Part shown: positions 20,918 through 24,373 of the stretch, piece by piece
How the letters are laid out: each line of letters starts with the position of its first letter
Numbering within the stretch: position 1 is the stretch's first letter
Virus record (IMG/VR): IMGVR_UViG_3300005525_000101
Span: 1 to 24,373 of that record
From: a virus
Strand: one strand, 5' to 3'
DNA length: 24,373 nt
Position numbers and translations under genes: made by a program
The notes under the pieces: generated by a model
The model's database searches: none
What the model saw: the letters and a program-made list of their open reading frames with translations, nothing else
What the model was told of the DNA's origin: nothing

Positions 20918-23620
20918 TTACCTAAAAGATGACCATAAATATAAATTAGAACTATTAATAATATTTGTTGTAGTGTTTACTGTCAAAGTATTTGCATTAT
21001 CATTATAATTTAAGCTTATACCAGTACCAGCTATTAATAAGTTTGCTACTCTATCATCGACATCTTCTGCCGTTAGACCGGTTACCGCAATAGTAAATAC
21101 TGTTCCAGATTGTGAAACTCCAATATTAGAACCAGCTATTATATTTGTCACTGGTAACAATCCACTAACAGAGGTATTAAAATCAGTAATTTCACTACTA
21201 GAATGATTATGTCCTATTAAACTATAGTTTCCGCTAGGTTGTAATCCGGTTACACTAAGATTATAGATATTATTACTAAAGTTAGAAGTAATATAGCCAG
21301 AACCAGTAATACTTGGTAATAGTCCACTAACACTACTATTGAAATTTGTAATTTCACTACTAACGTGTGTATGACCAACTAAACTGTAGTTTCCGCTAGG
21401 CTGTAGTCCAGTTGTGCTAATAGTCAAACTATTTAGATTATCATTATAATTGAGATTAATATAATTACCAGCAATTAATAATGATGATATTCTATCGTCA
21501 ACTTCTTCACTAGTTAAACCAAATGTCCCAGTTACACTCACTGTATAATCACCAGATAATGAGGTTACTCCTATACCACTTCCAGCAGATATATTTTTTA
21601 CTGGCAATAATCCACTTACACTATTATCAAAATTAGTAATATCGCTAGATGTATGAACATGTCCAACAATACTATAATTTCCGCTAGGTTGTAATCCAGT
21701 TGTACTAATAGTAAATGTATTATTAATTAAATTTTCATCAAATACTATTCCGGTACCAGCTACTAATGTGGTTGATACTATATTTTTTACTCCACTAGAG
21801 AAATTAGTAATATCACTAATAGTGTGATTATGTCCAACAGCACTATAATTACCACTTGGCTGTAGTCCTGTTACACTAATAGTATAAATGTTGTTAGCAA
21901 AGTTTGAGACAGCATAGCCAGAGCCACTAACGCCGGGAAGTAGTCCGCTCACACCGCTACTAAAGTTTGTTATATCGCTGGTTATGTGAGCGTGGCCAAC
22001 CACACTATAATTCCCGCTCGGCTGTAGTCCTGTTACAGAAATAGTGTAAGTATTATTGGTAAATTTGGAGGTTACTTGATCAATTCCAGTAACAGTTGGT
22101 AATAAGCCACTAACACTAGAATTAAAATTTGTTATATCTAAACTAGAGTGAGTGTGGCCAACAACACTATAATTTCCACTAGGTTGTAAGCCAGTAACAC
22201 CAATAGAATAAATATTATCAGAAAAGTTTGATATTATATAATTGATACCGGTTATATTTGGTAATAAACCACTTACTCCACTATTAAAGTTTATTATATC
22301 GGCTATGGTATGAGAATGACCACTTAAACTTATTCCTATTCCATTCACAGTTAAACTATTAAAATTACCAGTTCCACTTGGAATAGTTACTGGCCCAGTA
22401 AAAATTGCTCCAGCAAGGGCGGCCTTAGATGCTAAACTATTAGTTACACTAGTTGCAAAATTAGGATCATTACCAAGAGCAGAGGCTAATTCATTTAGTG
22501 TATCTAGTGTACTCGGTGCAGAGTTAATGAGATTACTAATTTCTGTTCGTACAAATGCTGTATTAGCAATTTGAGTATTATTGGTTCCACTTGGTGCGGT
22601 TGGTGCTGTAGGTATTCCACTTAATGTTGGACTATTATTAAAAACCAAAAATCCAGAACCAGTTTCATCAGTAATGAGGGTGGCTAAATTGGAACTAGAT
22701 GGAGTTAATAGGAAAGTTCTACTATTAGATGACAAATCTGTGATATCTGCTAGTTGTATTGTTGGATCAGTTAAACTAACAGTATAATTTGTTCCACTAT
22801 TACTAACTGTTATGCCACTAACTCCTATTAGTGATGTAAAATTTGATGGTGGCAATAGTCCACTTACAGAACTACTAAAGTCGGTAATATCACTACTAAA
22901 GTGCGTATGACCAGCTAAACTATAATTGCCACTTGGCTGTAATCCTGTTACACTGATTGTTAAACTATTAGCAATATCATCATAGTTTAAGTTAACATAA
23001 TTATCAGCTATTAATAATTTACTAACCCTATCATCGACCTCTTCACTAGTTAGTCCAAAAGTTCCTGTTACACTAACTATATAATCTCCAGAAACTGAAG
23101 ATATTCCTATTCCACTGCCAGCGGTTATATTTTTAATTGGTAACAGTCCACTAACGGAGCTATTAAAGTCAGTAATATTAGAACTTATATGAGTATGACC
23201 GACCACGCTATAATTACCACTCGGCTGTAATCCTGTGACTGATATTGTGGTAAAGCCTGTAGTATCATTATAACTTAAATTAATGTAATTTCCCGCATAC
23301 AGTCCACTCTGCCCAATAATATCCTGAACACTCTCTAAAAAATCAATTATATCACTAGATGTTAAATTAGGATCATTTAATGATATAGTATAAATTCCAC
23401 TAGTTGATACTATACCTATTCCGCTTCCTGGTAATATATCTTTAACCGGTATTAAATCATTAATATCAGATGGTAATAATGCAACACAACTATTAACTTC
23501 TAAAATATTCGTATTATTATAAGTGATAACCTCTATAGACGCTGGTTGATCACCAATACAACTTTCAATAGTTATGGTGTTAATATCAGGATCTAAAATT
23601 TTAACATCAAAACAACTCAT
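20918..23620 (-). CDS. Repetitive tail fibre with nine G-H-x-H motifs
   Basis: This 900-residue protein consists of repeated units of the form TGLQPSGNYS-xxGHxH, then ITxFxxSVSGLLP, linked by glycine/serine-rich beta segments. I count eight clear units plus one divergent (SLSGHSH). Two nearly equal longer blocks contain TSEEVDDR and LNYNDNxNSLTIS. The centre holds ANTAFVRTEI and TLNELASALGNDPNFATSV, a well-known tail-fibre segment. In T4 gp37, HxH motifs from three chains bind iron in the fibre tip, so this is predicted to be a trimeric, metal-stabilised fibre. The ATG at 23620 overlaps the previous stop by ATGA; the TTG at 23629 is less likely. Confidence 0.85.
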   Translation of the reverse strand: MSCFDVKILDPDINTITIESCIGDQPASIEVITYNNTNILEVNSCVALLPSDINDLIPVKDILPGSGIGIVSTSGIYTISLNDPNLTSSDIIDFLESVQDIIGQSGLYAGNYINLSYNDTTGFTTISVTGLQPSGNYSVVGHTHISSNITDFNSSVSGLLPIKNITAGSGIGISSVSGDYIVSVTGTFGLTSEEVDDRVSKLLIADNYVNLNYDDIANSLTISVTGLQPSGNYSLAGHTHFSSDITDFSSSVSGLLPPSNFTSLIGVSGITVSNSGTNYTVSLTDPTIQLADITDLSSNSRTFLLTPSSSNLATLITDETGSGFLVFNNSPTLSGIPTAPTAPSGTNNTQIANTAFVRTEISNLINSAPSTLDTLNELASALGNDPNFATSVTNSLASKAALAGAIFTGPVTIPSGTGNFNSLTVNGIGISLSGHSHTIADIINFNSGVSGLLPNITGINYIISNFSDNIYSIGVTGLQPSGNYSVVGHTHSSLDITNFNSSVSGLLPTVTGIDQVTSKFTNNTYTISVTGLQPSGNYSVVGHAHITSDITNFSSGVSGLLPGVSGSGYAVSNFANNIYTISVTGLQPSGNYSAVGHNHTISDITNFSSGVKNIVSTTLVAGTGIVFDENLINNTFTISTTGLQPSGNYSIVGHVHTSSDITNFDNSVSGLLPVKNISAGSGIGVTSLSGDYTVSVTGTFGLTSEEVDDRISSLLIAGNYINLNYNDNLNSLTISTTGLQPSGNYSLVGHTHVSSEITNFNSSVSGLLPSITGSGYITSNFSNNIYNLSVTGLQPSGNYSLIGHNHSSSEITDFNTSVSGLLPVTNIIAGSNIGVSQSGTVFTIAVTGLTAEDVDDRVANLLIAGTGISLNYNDNANTLTVNTTTNIINSSNLYLWSSFR
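21148..23246 (-). repeat. In-frame repeats of the tail fibre gene
   Basis: The sequence coding for the TGLQPSGNYS-xxGHxH motif recurs nine times at irregular distances, with G-H-x-H codons near 21205, 21365, 21651, 21825, 21985, 22147, 22310, 22900 and 23187. The repeats keep the reading frame and vary mainly at third codon positions, pointing to old duplication with purifying selection. They offer sites for recombination that could change fibre length. Confidence 0.75.
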
Positions 23621-24021
23621 AATGAACAATCTAGTATAATAGATGATTGGCTAAATCTTTTAACTATGGTTATTGTACCATATAATACTCTTATTGTGAG
23701 TTTGCCACCACCACTATATAAATCTTGATCACTTTGTAATTCTAAATCATATTTGGCACTATTGAAATTATAGTTATTAGTAGTTGTGGCCGGGATCAGT
23801 AATGTTATGGTTCCTTGAGGTCCATCAATAGTAAATTTATACTCACTAAAATTAGTATTTAAACTACTAAAAGTTTTATACTCATTATTTCCAGTTTTCA
23901 TAGTTAATCTAGCACAATAATTAGTGAGATCAATAACGTCTCCATTGCTATCTTTATATATTAAAGATAATCTAAAGGATGTTCCTTGTTCAATAGAGAA
24001 ATCATATAGTTTTGCGCTCAT
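23617..24021 (-). CDS. Baseplate/fibre-attachment-like protein (BppU N-terminal type)
   Basis: This 134-residue protein begins with YDFSIEQGTSFRLSLIYKDSNGDVIDLTNYCARLTMK-like strands and ends with KYDLELQSDQ and GGGKLTIRVLYGTITI. That is the pattern of the small beta domain found at the start of baseplate upper proteins and other tail structural proteins. It is probably part of the virion next to the fibre. It overlaps the fibre gene by ATGA, and AGGA lies about 12 bases before its start. Assignment to a named family is moderate. Confidence 0.7.
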   Translation of the reverse strand: MSAKLYDFSIEQGTSFRLSLIYKDSNGDVIDLTNYCARLTMKTGNNEYKTFSSLNTNFSEYKFTIDGPQGTITLLIPATTTNNYNFNSAKYDLELQSDQDLYSGGGKLTIRVLYGTITIVKRFSQSSIILDCSL

Positions 24022-24022
24022 A

Positions 24023-24373
24023 TTAAATTAATCCTAAAATATTTGATCTATTAATACCGCGTGGTAATGGCCAAGTATCTCTTTGAGAATAAGATTCAGT
24101 TCCTGTTATTACATACGCCCCATCATTCTTATTATAACTAGCGTGTTTAAATGTGGCATTACCATAGATTGTTGTTCCATAATTACTAGAACTATGATTA
24201 AAAACACAATCTCCGGTTATAGTACCACCACCTATAGAATAACCATTAAAAACACAATCTCCGGTTATAATGCCATTATTGTAAGAATAATCATTAAAAA
24301 CACAATCTCCGGTTATAGTACCACCACCTATAGAATAACCATTAAAAACACAATCTCCGGTTATAATGCCATT
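24023..24373 (-). CDS. C-terminal part of a repeat protein, cut by the right edge
   Basis: The last 116 codons of a gene continue beyond the window. The visible part has 16-residue repeats of the form ITGDCVFNxYSxxxGx, with cysteine and phenylalanine at fixed positions. The tail (TESYSQRDTWPLPRGINR) is non-repetitive. Regular 16-residue steps with G-D-C-x-F resemble beta-solenoid or pentapeptide-like folds, where the same residue stacks on each turn. As the first of the adsorption genes it is likely a fibre or spike. The stop lies one base before the ATG of the next gene. Family unknown. Confidence 0.72.
   Translation of the reverse strand, partial: NGIITGDCVFNGYSIGGGTITGDCVFNDYSYNNGIITGDCVFNGYSIGGGTITGDCVFNHSSSNYGTTIYGNATFKHASYNKNDGAYVITGTESYSQRDTWPLPRGINRSNILGLI
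24201..24373 (-). repeat. 48-bp tandem repeats with a 96-bp superperiod
   Basis: The string CACAATCTCCGGTTAT on the plus strand begins at 24205, 24253, 24301 and 24349, exactly 48 bases apart. Units alternate between two versions, and the stretch from about 24201 is repeated identically 96 bases later to the edge. Each unit codes for 16 residues. Near-identity of the DNA implies recent duplication. Confidence 0.85.

Noticed and set aside
24201-24373. CRISPR array (regular 48-bp repeats)
   Set aside because: The repeats are adjacent, without unique spacers, and keep an open reading frame that ends in a normal stop. No cas genes are seen.
20918-24373. Diversity-generating retroelement acting on the fibre genes
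   Set aside because: No reverse transcriptase or template repeat is visible in the window, and differences between repeats are not concentrated at adenines as far as I can judge.

Overview
The window is AT-rich and reads as part of a tailed-phage (Caudoviricetes) genome. All 34 genes I support lie on the minus strand, so transcription runs from high to low coordinates. At least 14 gene junctions are stop/start overlaps of the ATGA, TAATG or TGATG type. There is no integrase, repressor, tRNA, rRNA, CRISPR array or insertion sequence. The standard bacterial code fits, with a few TTG starts. The host is probably a planctomycete or a relative. The only host clue is a pair of exported proteins of the DUF1501 and DUF1552 families, both with twin-arginine-like signals. 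These families are typical of Planctomycetes and are not expected in a phage.

Region A, right end to about 18.4 kb, is adsorption and tail tip. In transcription order it holds an incomplete 16-residue-repeat protein, a small baseplate/fibre-attachment-like protein, a 900-residue fibre with nine G-H-x-H motifs, a 129-residue beta-rich structural protein, a LamG-like protein, a 98-residue unknown and a trypsin-like serine protease.

Region B, about 18.3 to 11.2 kb, is an envelope/lysis module. It has a mini zinc-finger protein, a holin-like protein, several one- or two-helix membrane proteins, an HNH endonuclease and a papain-like cysteine protease where a lysin would be expected. Then come a previously hidden 53-residue membrane protein, a secreted CxxCxGxG protein, a further membrane protein, a GlsB/YeaQ-type membrane protein, DUF1501, and a DUF1552 gene whose Tat-like signal is separated from its body by a frameshift at a run of six C. 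No peptidoglycan hydrolase is recognisable.

Region C, about 11.2 kb to the left end, is nucleotide metabolism and replication. It starts at a near-consensus sigma-70 promoter whose predicted start point is the first base of the dCMP deaminase ATG. The order is dCMP deaminase, a hidden 46-residue hydrophobic peptide, B12-dependent ribonucleotide reductase, PhoH ATPase, HNH nuclease, FmdB-like zinc ribbon, three small unknowns, RecA-like recombinase, PD-(D/E)XK-like nuclease, a helical unknown, a zinc-ribbon protein, DnaB-like helicase, TOPRIM primase and dNMP kinase, plus the first codons of one more gene. Regions A and B would supply attachment, envelope passage and lysis. Region C would supply dNTPs, replication and recombination. 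The most unusual content is the DUF1501/DUF1552 pair, the apparent replacement of a muralytic lysin by a protease, and four short genes or gene parts found by reading the gaps.
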